Shown here: positions 1 through 8,768 of the stretch, piece by piece
How the letters are laid out: each line of letters starts with the position of its first letter
How positions within the stretch are numbered: the first letter of the stretch is position 1
Source: Verrucomicrobiota bacterium
Lineage (GTDB): Bacteria > Chlamydiota > Chlamydiia > Chlamydiales > FEN-1388
Direction: 5' to 3'
DNA: 14,930 nucleotides
Assembly (NCBI GenBank): GCA_018239705.1
Contig: JAFEGS010000003.1
Coordinates: forward strand, 1 to 14,930
Translations under genes and position numbers: made by a program
The notes under the pieces: generated by a model
The model's input: only the letters and a program-made list of their open reading frames with translations
What the model was told of the DNA's origin: nothing
Database searches by the model: none

Positions 1-1
1 C

Positions 2-982
2 TACTGGGATAAGGTCTTTTATATTGCCTGCAGCTGGATCGCCTCGCCTCTTCTCGGCGCTGGAATTGCCTATCTCCTCTTTTCAATCTTGAGAAAAAAT
101 ATTTTTTACAGTAATAACCCGCTACAAGCCACCAAAAACGCCCTTCCCTGGATCGCCGGCAGCGTAGCAGTGGCCTTCAGCTTTATTGGGATGTCGAATA
201 TCGTTTATATTGCTGCTACGGCACTCGTCGCCGTTGTGGGAACAAAGCTGCTCTGTAGCCGCGTTCTTCCAGAAGTGGCAGTCGGAGCGATAGCATACGT
301 CGACCCGGTCATCACCGAATCGCTCCACAAAGCAAAGGGCCATCTCATCAAGGCGCAAAATGCCTCCCAAGGCGAGCTCCATTTTCATATTGGCGATATT
401 ATTGAAGAGGTCGATAGCTGCGCCTTTAGCCTGAAGCCTCAGCCACATCCTGAAAACCACCATACTGAGTTCTACCATGTGGAGAAGATCTTTGCAGCGC
501 TGCAGATCATCACTGCCTGTCTCATGGCCTTTTCGCATGGAGCAAACGATGTTGCAAATGCCATAGGCCCGCTTGCTGCTATTGTTTCAATTCTCCAAAC
601 TGGAACTACCTCCTTTCAAGCTACATTTCCAACATGGATTCTTGCAATCGGTGGCTTTGGCATTATTGTGGGGCTAGCTACGTGGGGATGGAAGGTCATT
701 GAGACTATTGGCAAAAACATCACAGAGCTTACGCCAAGCCGAGGCTTTTCTGCTGAATTTGGCGCTGCGCTTACAGTTCTTTTTGCCTCGAGACTCGGCT
801 TTCCGATTTCCACTACGCACACACTTGTAGGTGCTGTTCTTGGTGTCGGGATGGCAAGGGGTATCGATGCACTCAACATCCGCGTAGTACGCGACATCAT
901 CCTTGCCTGGATCGTCACCATACCCGCAGGTGCCGGCATCTCCATCCTCTGCTACTACCTCATAGTCGCTCTTTTGGGTTAG
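2..982 (+). CDS. pit: Pit-family inorganic phosphate permease, 5' end outside window
   Basis: Inner-membrane transporter of the PiT (PHO4) family, which takes up inorganic phosphate by cation symport. The reading frame is open to the window edge, so the gene starts upstream; the TTG at 89 is internal. 326 residues are visible, about 100 short of a usual bacterial Pit. The first visible residues (WDKVFYIACSWIASPLLG) fit the family repeat that precedes a membrane helix. The signature GANDVANA, following FSH, is encoded at 539-562, and a second family motif, GFPISTTHTLVGAVLG, lies at about 800-846. Hydrophobic helices flank both motifs, with a hydrophilic cytoplasmic loop (about 290-480) between the two halves, as is normal for Pit. 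The stop at 980-982 lies inside the end of the convergent oppC gene. No PhoU-like partner is visible; if present it would be upstream of the window. Confidence 0.95.
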   Translation, partial: YWDKVFYIACSWIASPLLGAGIAYLLFSILRKNIFYSNNPLQATKNALPWIAGSVAVAFSFIGMSNIVYIAATALVAVVGTKLLCSRVLPEVAVGAIAYVDPVITESLHKAKGHLIKAQNASQGELHFHIGDIIEEVDSCAFSLKPQPHPENHHTEFYHVEKIFAALQIITACLMAFSHGANDVANAIGPLAAIVSILQTGTTSFQATFPTWILAIGGFGIIVGLATWGWKVIETIGKNITELTPSRGFSAEFGAALTVLFASRLGFPISTTHTLVGAVLGVGMARGIDALNIRVVRDIILAWIVTIPAGAGISILCYYLIVALLG

Positions 983-2525
983 CCGCAGACTGTACAGCCT
1001 CACCTACGAAGGCGATAGCGAGGAGCAGAATGGTTAGCACAATTGCAGGAGGCCAGAGAAGCATGCTCTCGGCAGGAAAGGCCTGCCGCCCTTCATCCAT
1101 GAGCACTCCCCAGGAGCATGACCGCTCCTCTCCAAGGCCTAAAAAGGCAAGTCCTGACTCTTTAGTAATTGCGCCCATGATATCGAAGGGGAGGAGCGCA
1201 AGCACGGCAATGAGGGAATTTGGGAGAACGTGCACACACAGAATGCGTAAATTGCTAAACCCAAGTGCCCTTGCAGCATCAATATAGAGCATTTCCCTCT
1301 GCCTGAAGGTCTCTGCCCGCACAAAACGAAAGCAGGTGGTCCAGCCAAAGAGCGCAATAACTGCTATCACAATGGGAATAGCCTTTGTCTGTAGCAGTGT
1401 TACAAGCAGCATAAGCATAAAAAATGTGGGCATTGCCTCCCACACTTCGACAAAGCGCGAGATTGCAATATCGCACTTTCCTCCATAAAACCCAGCTGCT
1501 AGGCCCATTGGAATACCTATCGCACAGGCCAAAAGGGTAGCTCCAAAGCCAACGAGAAGTGAAATCCGGCTACCAAAGATCAATGCCGCCACCAGATCTT
1601 TTCTGTTGATGCGTGTAAGCTCCTGAAAGGGCAGTTTGCTATTGAGCCTCTGATCTCCACCCACCTCCTCTTCCCAATGATAGGGCCTGATAAGGGGCAT
1701 GACAATAAAGCTGATTTTCTTGATCTCCTGATCGAGCCACTTCTGGCGATCTATCAGGTAGTCGAGCTGGTTTTCGCGCTCTTCATACTGCTCATTATCC
1801 TCTTCAACCTTGAGGAGAAGCGGCTGAACGGTAGGATTTCTTACAACAAGCCTTCGAAGCTTTGTCTCCTCTTTCAGGTGTTCTTGATACTGCTCTTTAC
1901 CACCCTGTAGCTCACTTGTAAGCCTATCTACCTGATTTTTGAACTCTTCTTGCTGGTGAGAGTAGCGCGTATCTGCATTGTGTAAACGCAAGGCTTGATC
2001 CTCAATACTCTTTTGTGCAAGCACAAGATTGAGCTTTGCATAGTCATTGAGATAGGCCAGTTCGAAATCCCATGAAGGGAGCTGCAACCTCGGTCTTGGC
2101 TTGCCTCTCATTGGCTCATCTGCCAGTTGGCGAAGATATTCCTCCTGCCTCTCCTGGTTGAGCCGAACAGAGATAGCAGGATCGTAGACCTTGAAAAATC
2201 CAAAGTAGATAAAGCAGCTGCAAAAAAGGAGCACAATCACACATTGGCTACGCAGACGCCATCTTCCTTTAATGAAAAAAGTAACGAGGAAGGGCAAGAA
2301 AAAGAGCCCTAAGGCATTGAAAAAAAGGTCTATTTTCTTCGTAAAAAAGAGCGAAGAGAGGAGATAGCGAAAGAGTGGGAAGTACCACTGGCCTTTGTAG
2401 ACAACACAAATCGGCTTGCTACAGGCTAAAAATGGCGCCCAGAGTGCCATAAGAAAAAAGAGTACAAGCACAAAGCCGCCTACTATGGCGAGCGGCCGGT
2501 TTTTGAAAAGGATGCGTATCGTCAT
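960..2525 (-). CDS. oppC: Peptide ABC transporter permease OppC/DppC type, enlarged N-terminal half
   Basis: Second membrane subunit of an oligopeptide importer, 521 residues against about 300 for a usual OppC. The C-terminal part (about 305-521) is the classic binding-protein-dependent permease domain: FGSRISLLVGF at 317-327, the ATPase-docking EAA loop at about 414-440 (YIDAARALGF...VLPN), and the OppC hallmark LAFLGLG...SWG at 459-473. The N-terminal half is unusual. A normal first helix (about 12-34) is followed by two extra hydrophobic segments (about 66-85 and 93-112) and then a long charged region (about 117-272) rich in Glu, Gln, Lys and Leu that looks like coiled coil. By topology this insertion should face the periplasm. 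The start codon overlaps the oppB stop by 4 nt (ATGA), so translation is probably coupled. The 3' end overlaps pit by 23 nt. Transporter class is firm; substrate is inferred. Confidence 0.93.
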   Translation of the reverse strand: MTIRILFKNRPLAIVGGFVLVLFFLMALWAPFLACSKPICVVYKGQWYFPLFRYLLSSLFFTKKIDLFFNALGLFFLPFLVTFFIKGRWRLRSQCVIVLLFCSCFIYFGFFKVYDPAISVRLNQERQEEYLRQLADEPMRGKPRPRLQLPSWDFELAYLNDYAKLNLVLAQKSIEDQALRLHNADTRYSHQQEEFKNQVDRLTSELQGGKEQYQEHLKEETKLRRLVVRNPTVQPLLLKVEEDNEQYEERENQLDYLIDRQKWLDQEIKKISFIVMPLIRPYHWEEEVGGDQRLNSKLPFQELTRINRKDLVAALIFGSRISLLVGFGATLLACAIGIPMGLAAGFYGGKCDIAISRFVEVWEAMPTFFMLMLLVTLLQTKAIPIVIAVIALFGWTTCFRFVRAETFRQREMLYIDAARALGFSNLRILCVHVLPNSLIAVLALLPFDIMGAITKESGLAFLGLGEERSCSWGVLMDEGRQAFPAESMLLWPPAIVLTILLLAIAFVGEAVQSAANPKERL

Positions 2526-4009
2526 GATTTGGTAGCCGCCAAGGTAACTCGAGGGTCTAGAAACATATAGGACAGATCCGCTATCAAATAACCTACGAGT
2601 GCGAGAAATGAGCCCACAAGCACAGAAAACATCATTACATTATAGTCACGGTTAAGAATGGCATCGTAAAAAAATTTGCCAAACCCGGGGATTTCAAAAA
2701 TGGTCTCTATAATCACCGATCCACCAATAATAAGCCCTAAGGAACCGGAGACTGCAGTGATAATAGGGATTGCTGCATTTTTTCCCACATGTCTCAAGTA
2801 AAAATCGTACCTGCCCACGCCCTTCGCCCGTGCTGTTCGTATAAAATCTTGATGCAGCGTATCAAAAAATACCGCTCTGGAAAGCCTTGTCTGCATGGCA
2901 ATACTGCCGTAAAAGACGCAAATGAGCGGGAGCGTAATATGCCTTGCAATATCCCCAAGGCGCTGTAATGAGGTCAGTGAGTCATACACTGAATCTTCAC
3001 TTGAAAAGCCTCTAATAGGAAATGGAATATCGGTAAAGGGGTAGTGGTGATGTAGAGCAACAGTTTCGATAAGGAAGGGAGCCACCACAAATACCGGCAA
3101 GGCCCATAGAATTAAAAATATAATATTAAGGGACCGGTCGAGCAGGCTTCGAGCATACACAGCACACACCGCCCCAAATAGCTGGCAAAGCACAAACGTA
3201 GCAATCATCGGCAGCACTGCGAGCGTAAGTGAATATTTTAAGCGATGAACAACCTCGCTCACCACTGTTCGATTAGGATCATTTCGAAGCACTCCAAAGT
3301 CACATGTGAGTACTCTTTGCATATATTTTGCAAAACGAGTGTCAATAATGGCCATTTTTATTGCCTCCCACTCATCGTAATGAGGGCTCAAAAAACTTTT
3401 CTTGGGCTGGTACCAATTACTGACAAGCTGCACCGTACTATCGAGCTCTTTTGAGTCCTGAGGAGGCTTACCCCGCATCGTGTCTAAAAAAAGCGCATTA
3501 TCTGCGATCTCTTTATTTTCTATTTTTTGGCTCTCTGAAAGAGATGACCCCTCGTAGGGGAATCGCAGAGCACCTCGCAGAAAAAAGTGAAGGGCGAGCT
3601 TCCTCGTTTCAAAAGAGAGACGCTGGTCAGCTGCTATCTGTAGTAGGTTTGGAAGGCAGTATCTGGCCTTATCACCAAGCAATACCCGCAGTTGGAAAGT
3701 CTTGTCAGTGGGTTTCGTCTTAGCCTGAAGCCTCTCAAAATCCTCTAGTAAGCTCTTTTTGGTTGTGTAGGTCCAGTTATTGTAGATGAGCGGCTTGGTG
3801 AGGCCAAAAAATTCCCGAAACTGCAGGTAGTGGTCTTCGGCTGCACTACCTGCCTCCTTTGCGCGCCGCATCGCTTCGCCTTGAGCGCCAAATTCAGTAA
3901 CAAATACCGGCTCTCCGGGAGCCAAATTGATGATGAGAAAGTTTACAAGGACAATGCAAAAAAGAGTAATTGGCAGCAAAATGAGCCGTTTGATGATATA
4001 CCTGCGCAT
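2522..4009 (-). CDS. oppB: Peptide ABC transporter permease OppB/DppB type with inserted periplasmic domain
   Basis: First membrane subunit of the oligopeptide importer, 495 residues against 306-340 usually. The N-terminus (RRYIIKRLILLPITLF, first helix about 7-29, then INLAPGEP) and the loop text FGLTKPLIYNNW at 68-79 are standard OppB. A stretch of about 145 residues (roughly 82-228), mostly predicted helical and soluble, then interrupts the family before it resumes at TCDFGVL (235-241). The rest is canonical: the EAA loop DFIRTARAKGVGRYDF at 388-403 followed by H-x-x-x-NAA at 407-413, and FEIPGFGKFFYDAILNRDY at 438-456. The insertion falls in the first periplasmic loop, where it could meet the binding protein. 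It starts 6 nt after the oppA stop with AAGG just before the ATG, and its own stop overlaps the oppC start. This is clearly one operon. Confidence 0.94.
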   Translation of the reverse strand: MRRYIIKRLILLPITLFCIVLVNFLIINLAPGEPVFVTEFGAQGEAMRRAKEAGSAAEDHYLQFREFFGLTKPLIYNNWTYTTKKSLLEDFERLQAKTKPTDKTFQLRVLLGDKARYCLPNLLQIAADQRLSFETRKLALHFFLRGALRFPYEGSSLSESQKIENKEIADNALFLDTMRGKPPQDSKELDSTVQLVSNWYQPKKSFLSPHYDEWEAIKMAIIDTRFAKYMQRVLTCDFGVLRNDPNRTVVSEVVHRLKYSLTLAVLPMIATFVLCQLFGAVCAVYARSLLDRSLNIIFLILWALPVFVVAPFLIETVALHHHYPFTDIPFPIRGFSSEDSVYDSLTSLQRLGDIARHITLPLICVFYGSIAMQTRLSRAVFFDTLHQDFIRTARAKGVGRYDFYLRHVGKNAAIPIITAVSGSLGLIIGGSVIIETIFEIPGFGKFFYDAILNRDYNVMMFSVLVGSFLALVGYLIADLSYMFLDPRVTLAATKS

Positions 4010-4015
4010 ACCTTA

Positions 4016-6058
4016 TCAAACCCTCCACGAATAGAGAAACACCGGCTGCTCCACAACTGCACCAGGGATGAGGTCGTGCCTTTCTCTTGGGATAAAAATA
4101 TTATGTATCCAGCTCCAGTGAACAAGAGTACTTTTTCGCGTAAAGAGAAAAGTGTAGGGCTGCTCATCGTAAAAAATCTTGTCAAGATCCCGGTAGAGCT
4201 CTTTTCTCTTTTCAGGATCGTATGTGAATTGCAGCCGGTCGATAATCCTATCCACCTCGCTATTTCGAAAGCCAATCATGTTTGAAGAGCCTCTTTGAGC
4301 CGCCCACTCTGAATGCCAGAGCTGGCGTGGATCCTCCGGAGGGGCAGAAAGCTGCCAGGCAAGAAAAAGGGCATCAAAGCTCTTATCATCGATGCTTGCA
4401 GAGAGATCGGCAACGTCCAGTCCTTGGATCTGGCAGTCAATGCCCACCGCCTTCATAAAATCAGAAATGGCTTCACAGATCGATTTCGCCGACAGATCCT
4501 TTACAAAATAGGTAAGCACAAAATGAAAATCGACCCTCTCCCCGTCAACCATCTTATCGATTACGCCATCACCATTAGAATCATACCAGCCCTCTTGTGC
4601 TAAAAGATCTCTTGCCCTTGCAGGATCATATGAGTAGGGGGGTAGTGCTCGATCATAGTCGTCAGAGTCGTAAAAAAAAGGGCCGGTAATTTCGATTGCC
4701 TGCCCGCTCAAGTTTTGACGAATCAGCTGCGATCTATCGATCGCATGTGTAAGCGCCTGTCGCACCCTTTTGTTTTGGAAAAACTGCCTGTTTTCATTCC
4801 AGGCTACATAGGAAAAGCCTCGCTGGAGAAATTCCAGCTTTTTTATTGAGCTGCCCTGTTTGTTCTGATCGGCATACTCCTGTGATTGGAGATAGCGCGT
4901 AAGCTCGATAAAATTTTGAGGAGCAACCTGGCAGAGGTCAATTTTTTGATCCAAAAAATCTCTCCATATCGCATCAACACTATCGAAAAAATAGACCTCA
5001 ATAGCCTCATAGAGGGCATGTACGGGGCTGTAATAGTCGGGATTTCGTCGAAAACGGATTTGCCTTTCACTCATCCCATCAAAGATCCAGGGCCCGCACG
5101 AGACAATCACCCTGGAAGCAAAGTGCATGGAGAAATTGCCGGCCCAAATAAGGCTTTTGGCATAAAAGTCTGATGACGCATCATCAGGACAGATCTTCTG
5201 GCCATCCGGTCCATACTGATAGACAAAGCTGGCAAGGGGTCTGAGCTGTGCCACATAGAAGTGAGAGGTATAGGGAAGTAAAAATTTGGTCTTTCCGTTC
5301 GCCTCTTTCGATGGCAGCAGCTTCAACGTGACAACAAAGGTCAAGTCATCAACCACGTCCACATTGTCGATATCGCACAGAAGCGTTCGAAGAGCAACTG
5401 CTCCTGCTGCATCATTGTGGGGGTTTGAGATGGCCTGCCAATAGAACTGAAAATCTTTTGCCGTCACCTGATGTTTTTGTAAAAAATGGGGGGAGAGCAG
5501 CATAGGCCCCGGAAAATCGCTTTGACTCAAGGGCTGCCAAAATAGGTCATCTCTCAGATAGACCCAGAAGCTTGTGTGATCGGCCCGATCGCTTGGCCGC
5601 TCTTCGATCTTCCAGGCAAAATCCTGAGCGAGTGTTTCATAAAAGCCTACCTGAGGCTCCGAGGCAGAGCCTTGGCAATAGCTCATCCATTCTGCCACCT
5701 GAGCCCATGGGCTAAAGGGATGGAGGTTATCGGGCTTGCCCAAAGTCCCCATCCTCAACGTACCCTTTGGCACAAAATCGGGCCCTAAAAGGGTAGGTAA
5801 CGTGATCCGAAAATAGGGATCTGGCACTAAAAGATTGGGCCCTTCACTCTTTGCAGCCGGGACTTGTCCGGTATACTCTTCACGCTTGCTCATTTTTTGC
5901 GCTTGCTGGTCGTGCATGATGAACTTCAGGGTCTCTTCAATATCTCGAAGCCTCTCTTCTTGCAGGTTAAAGGACCAGTAGAGAAGGAGTAAAAGCACAA
6001 GCACAAGTAGTGAAAACAGGAAACGAAATAGCAGGTAGCTTCTAGGACTCTCTTTCAT
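4016..6058 (-). CDS. oppA: Oligopeptide-binding protein OppA type (SBP family 5), membrane-anchored
   Basis: Solute-binding component of the peptide importer, 680 residues, somewhat longer than classic OppA (about 540). Family 5 features in order: LHPFSPWAQ at 112-120, YETLAQDF at 140-147, the WVYLRDDLFW strand at about 165-174, VTAKDFQFYW at about 198-207, then CGPW, VRQALTHAIDRSQL, and YDPARARDLLAQEGW with DSNGDG near the C-terminus. The N-terminus is odd for a Gram-negative binding protein. A strong hydrophobic segment (about 9-29) has no lipobox cysteine and no clear signal peptidase site, and is followed by a charged helical stretch (about 31-60). The protein is therefore probably anchored in the inner membrane by an uncleaved helix with a short stalk. 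GAGAGG at 6063-6068 lies 4 nt before the ATG. It is first in an operon with oppB and oppC. The ligand (peptides, possibly cell-wall peptides) is inferred. Confidence 0.92.
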   Translation of the reverse strand: MKESPRSYLLFRFLFSLLVLVLLLLLYWSFNLQEERLRDIEETLKFIMHDQQAQKMSKREEYTGQVPAAKSEGPNLLVPDPYFRITLPTLLGPDFVPKGTLRMGTLGKPDNLHPFSPWAQVAEWMSYCQGSASEPQVGFYETLAQDFAWKIEERPSDRADHTSFWVYLRDDLFWQPLSQSDFPGPMLLSPHFLQKHQVTAKDFQFYWQAISNPHNDAAGAVALRTLLCDIDNVDVVDDLTFVVTLKLLPSKEANGKTKFLLPYTSHFYVAQLRPLASFVYQYGPDGQKICPDDASSDFYAKSLIWAGNFSMHFASRVIVSCGPWIFDGMSERQIRFRRNPDYYSPVHALYEAIEVYFFDSVDAIWRDFLDQKIDLCQVAPQNFIELTRYLQSQEYADQNKQGSSIKKLEFLQRGFSYVAWNENRQFFQNKRVRQALTHAIDRSQLIRQNLSGQAIEITGPFFYDSDDYDRALPPYSYDPARARDLLAQEGWYDSNGDGVIDKMVDGERVDFHFVLTYFVKDLSAKSICEAISDFMKAVGIDCQIQGLDVADLSASIDDKSFDALFLAWQLSAPPEDPRQLWHSEWAAQRGSSNMIGFRNSEVDRIIDRLQFTYDPEKRKELYRDLDKIFYDEQPYTFLFTRKSTLVHWSWIHNIFIPRERHDLIPGAVVEQPVFLYSWRV

Positions 6059-6133
6059 ACACCCTCTCTATACCGCGCGTCAAAATACACAAATGCGCAG
6101 ATCTTTGCACACATAAATTTTGATTCGGGGTAT
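6059..6133. promoter_or_regulatory. Divergent oppA/glgP intergenic region
   Basis: These 75 bp separate the divergent starts of oppA and glgP and must carry the oppA ribosome-binding site and probably both promoters. I see no convincing pair of -35 and -10 boxes for either direction. A TATAGA facing oppA is too close to the start codon to allow a leader containing the observed GAGAGG site, and the AT-rich patch at about 6111-6125 could serve glgP. If glgP really starts at an internal methionine, the usable spacer grows by up to 30 bp. Confidence 0.35.
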
Positions 6134-8743
6134 ATGGAAAAGAAAATGATGGGGAACTCGGGCATGATATACCAATACACAACAGAATCGACGGAAACAC
6201 AAGCTGCTGTTCTGGTGATGAAGATAAAGCACTATCTCATCACAACCATGGGAAGAGTACTTGAGGAGGCCGATACGGAAGAATTTTATCGGGCCCTCTG
6301 CTACGCCCTGAGAGAGCAGATCCTCATCAACTGGCAGGCGACAGCCAGATCGTGGCAAAAAAAAGATGCTCGCATGGTCTTTTATCTCTCTCTGGAATAC
6401 CTACCAGGACGCTTTTTAAATAATAACCTCACTAATCTCAAAAACATCCAGGTAGTTCAGCTTGTCCTCAAAAAGACGGGCAGAACACTGCCAGACATCC
6501 TCTCTCACGAGTATGATCCGGGGCTTGGTAATGGCGGCCTTGGAAGACTTGCCTCCTGCTTTCTCGACTCGCTTGCAACGCTAAAGATGCCCGCTCGTGG
6601 ATATGGCCTACGCTACCAGTATGGCCTCTTTGAGCAGCAGCTACTCGACGGGGTACAGATTGAAAAGCCTGACATGTGGCTACTCAATGAAAACCCATGG
6701 GAGTTTCGAAGAGACCAGAGGATGATCATCACCAAATTTTGCGGCAATCCCGTTAAAAGACTCAACGAAATCGGTGATGAGGTCTACGACCTTTCCGACC
6801 CGGAGGCCGTATGGGCTATCCCCTATGACATTCCTATTATTGGCTACAGCGAGGCTCCCGATTTTGCAGTTGTCACCCTGCGGCTCTGGAGTACCAAAGA
6901 ATCGCCGAGGAACTTCCTCCTGCAGCGCTATAATGCAGGAAGGCTTGACCAAGCCGCTGAAAACACCACCCTGACCGATGTCCTCTACCCTACCGACATC
7001 CACGATGTAGGTAAACGAGTTCGCCTCAAACAAGAATTTTTGATGGTTTCTGCCTCGGTCCAGGATATCTTGCGATACTACCTCACCACACACACAAATC
7101 TCGATGAGTTCCACGATAAAGTACGCATTCAGATCAACGACACCCATCCAGCTATGATCATCGCTGAGCTCATGCGCGTGCTCACCAATTACTATTCCAT
7201 GCCTTGGAAAAAGGCCTGGGAGGTCACGCAAGAATGCACAAGCTATACAAACCATACCATTTTGAGCGAAGCGCTCGAACAGTGGGATCAAAGCCTCTAT
7301 CGATACCTCCTTCCTAGACAGTACAAAATTATTGAACGGATCAATCTCGACTTTTGCACAAGTGTCCGCAGACAGTTCCCCGGGGACGAAGAGCGGGTGC
7401 GAAAAATGTCGATTTTGGAAAATAGCATGGTCCGCATGGCAAACCTTGCCATCGTGGGGTCGCACAAAATCAATGGCGTTGCAGCGCTCCACTCTGAAAT
7501 ATTGAAAAAATCGACCTTTAAAGAGTTCTATGAAAGCTTTCCGGATAAATTTACCAATGTCACCAATGGCGTGACTCACCGCAGATGGCTCCTCACCTGT
7601 AACCCAGAGCTTGCAGCCTTCATTACCGAACGCATTGGTAACAAATGGGTTACTCATTTTCAAGAGATCAGTAAGCTCGCCTCATTTGCCAGCGATGAAC
7701 AGAGCCAAAAGACCTTTTTGGAAATTAAGCGCAAAGACAAACAGCGCCTTTTAGATGCCCTTAATCGCGACTGGCGCTCCCATGACGCCTCCGGTAAGCA
7801 GGTCTCTCCTGATATCAGCCTGGACGCATCTGCTCTTTTTGACGTACAGGCCAAAAGGGTACATGAATACAAAAGGCAGCTGCTCAACGCCATCCGGCTG
7901 ATCATGAAATACCATGAGATTCAAGATAACCCCAACCAGCCCTATGTCAAACGGCTTGTGCTCTTTGCCGGCAAAGCAGCATCCAGCTATGAAACGGCAA
8001 AAACCATTATCCGCCTGATCCACTGCATTGCAAAAAAGATCAATAGAGATCCTATTGTTAGCCAATACCTCAATGTCCACTATATCGAAAACTATAACGT
8101 CTCTCATGCAGAGATTATCATCCCCGCAGCAGACCTGTCAGAGCAGATCTCCACTGCAGGCATGGAGGCCTCCGGCACCGGCAATATGAAGTTTGCCATG
8201 AATGGAGCGCTGACAATTGGAACTGAAGATGGGGCCAATATCGAGATGAGAGAAAATGTCACCGATGCCTGGTGGCCCTTTAAATTTGGCTGCTCGGCAC
8301 AAGAGATTGCCGATATGAAGGCAGCTCGCAGCTATAACGCGTGGGAGATCTATTCGACAAATCCAAAAATTAAACGAGCTATAGACTCTCTCAGGGACCG
8401 ATCGCTTATTACTCAGGAAGTGGAACATCAATCGCTCAGCTCACTCTACTATACACTTCTCGAAGGCAGCTGGGGCTCGACACCCGATCGCTATTTCGTC
8501 TTGAAAGATCTCGTAAGCTACTGCGAGACACAGCAAAAAGTAGATGATCTCTATGCAACACCAATGAAATGGGCAGAATACGCGATCCATAACATCGCCG
8601 GGATGGGCAATTTCTCGACAGATCGATCAATCCAGGAATACTGTGACAACATCTGGTCACTTCAGGCCTGCGACATCGATCCGGAGATCTTCGACACCGT
8701 ATATCGAGCCTACATTGAAAGTACGCCCTCTTCGCTTCTTTGA
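6134..8743 (+). CDS. glgP: Glycogen/starch phosphorylase (GT35)
   Basis: Cytoplasmic alpha-glucan phosphorylase, which releases glucose 1-phosphate from glycogen using phosphate and pyridoxal phosphate. The 869 residues match the GT35 family along the whole length: YLSLEYLPGR, DPGLGNGGLGRLASCFLDS, RGYGLRYQYGLF, NDTHPA, NVTNGVTHRRWL, the HEYKRQLLN phosphate-binding region, GKAA, IPAADLSEQIS, and GMEASGTGNMKF, whose lysine (about residue 686, codon 8189-8191) should carry the PLP Schiff base. The GMEASGTGN spelling, with Met where the E. coli enzyme has Thr, resembles plant and chlamydial enzymes. It is about 50 residues longer than E. coli GlgP: roughly 20 at the N-terminus, 12 near residue 575 and 25 at the C-terminus. 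The true start is uncertain. ATG at 6134 is furthest upstream, but ATG at 6146 or 6149 has GGAAAAG upstream and ATG at 6164 has GGGGA about 9 nt upstream. Confidence 0.97.
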   Translation: MEKKMMGNSGMIYQYTTESTETQAAVLVMKIKHYLITTMGRVLEEADTEEFYRALCYALREQILINWQATARSWQKKDARMVFYLSLEYLPGRFLNNNLTNLKNIQVVQLVLKKTGRTLPDILSHEYDPGLGNGGLGRLASCFLDSLATLKMPARGYGLRYQYGLFEQQLLDGVQIEKPDMWLLNENPWEFRRDQRMIITKFCGNPVKRLNEIGDEVYDLSDPEAVWAIPYDIPIIGYSEAPDFAVVTLRLWSTKESPRNFLLQRYNAGRLDQAAENTTLTDVLYPTDIHDVGKRVRLKQEFLMVSASVQDILRYYLTTHTNLDEFHDKVRIQINDTHPAMIIAELMRVLTNYYSMPWKKAWEVTQECTSYTNHTILSEALEQWDQSLYRYLLPRQYKIIERINLDFCTSVRRQFPGDEERVRKMSILENSMVRMANLAIVGSHKINGVAALHSEILKKSTFKEFYESFPDKFTNVTNGVTHRRWLLTCNPELAAFITERIGNKWVTHFQEISKLASFASDEQSQKTFLEIKRKDKQRLLDALNRDWRSHDASGKQVSPDISLDASALFDVQAKRVHEYKRQLLNAIRLIMKYHEIQDNPNQPYVKRLVLFAGKAASSYETAKTIIRLIHCIAKKINRDPIVSQYLNVHYIENYNVSHAEIIIPAADLSEQISTAGMEASGTGNMKFAMNGALTIGTEDGANIEMRENVTDAWWPFKFGCSAQEIADMKAARSYNAWEIYSTNPKIKRAIDSLRDRSLITQEVEHQSLSSLYYTLLEGSWGSTPDRYFVLKDLVSYCETQQKVDDLYATPMKWAEYAIHNIAGMGNFSTDRSIQEYCDNIWSLQACDIDPEIFDTVYRAYIESTPSSLL

Positions 8744-8768
8744 TTGCAAACTCCACCTGTTTTGTGGT

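Noticed and set aside
89..91. TTG as the start of the pit gene
   Set aside because: The frame is open back to position 2 and the upstream residues match the Pit family, so the TTG is an internal leucine codon.
3830..4285. Plus-strand open frame of 151 codons over the oppA/oppB junction
   Set aside because: Antisense to two conserved genes that meet there with 6 nt spacing; composition is irregular and no family motif is visible.
6680..7663. Long minus-strand open frame of 327 codons inside glgP
   Set aside because: It lies wholly antisense to a strongly conserved glycogen phosphorylase region and its translation shows no recognisable domain; it is a shadow of glgP codon use.
8643..8768. Upstream extension of the YkgJ-type gene to ATG 8643
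   Set aside because: It would overlap glgP by 101 nt, and the added residues show no similarity to the family, whose conserved part begins shortly before the first cysteine cluster.
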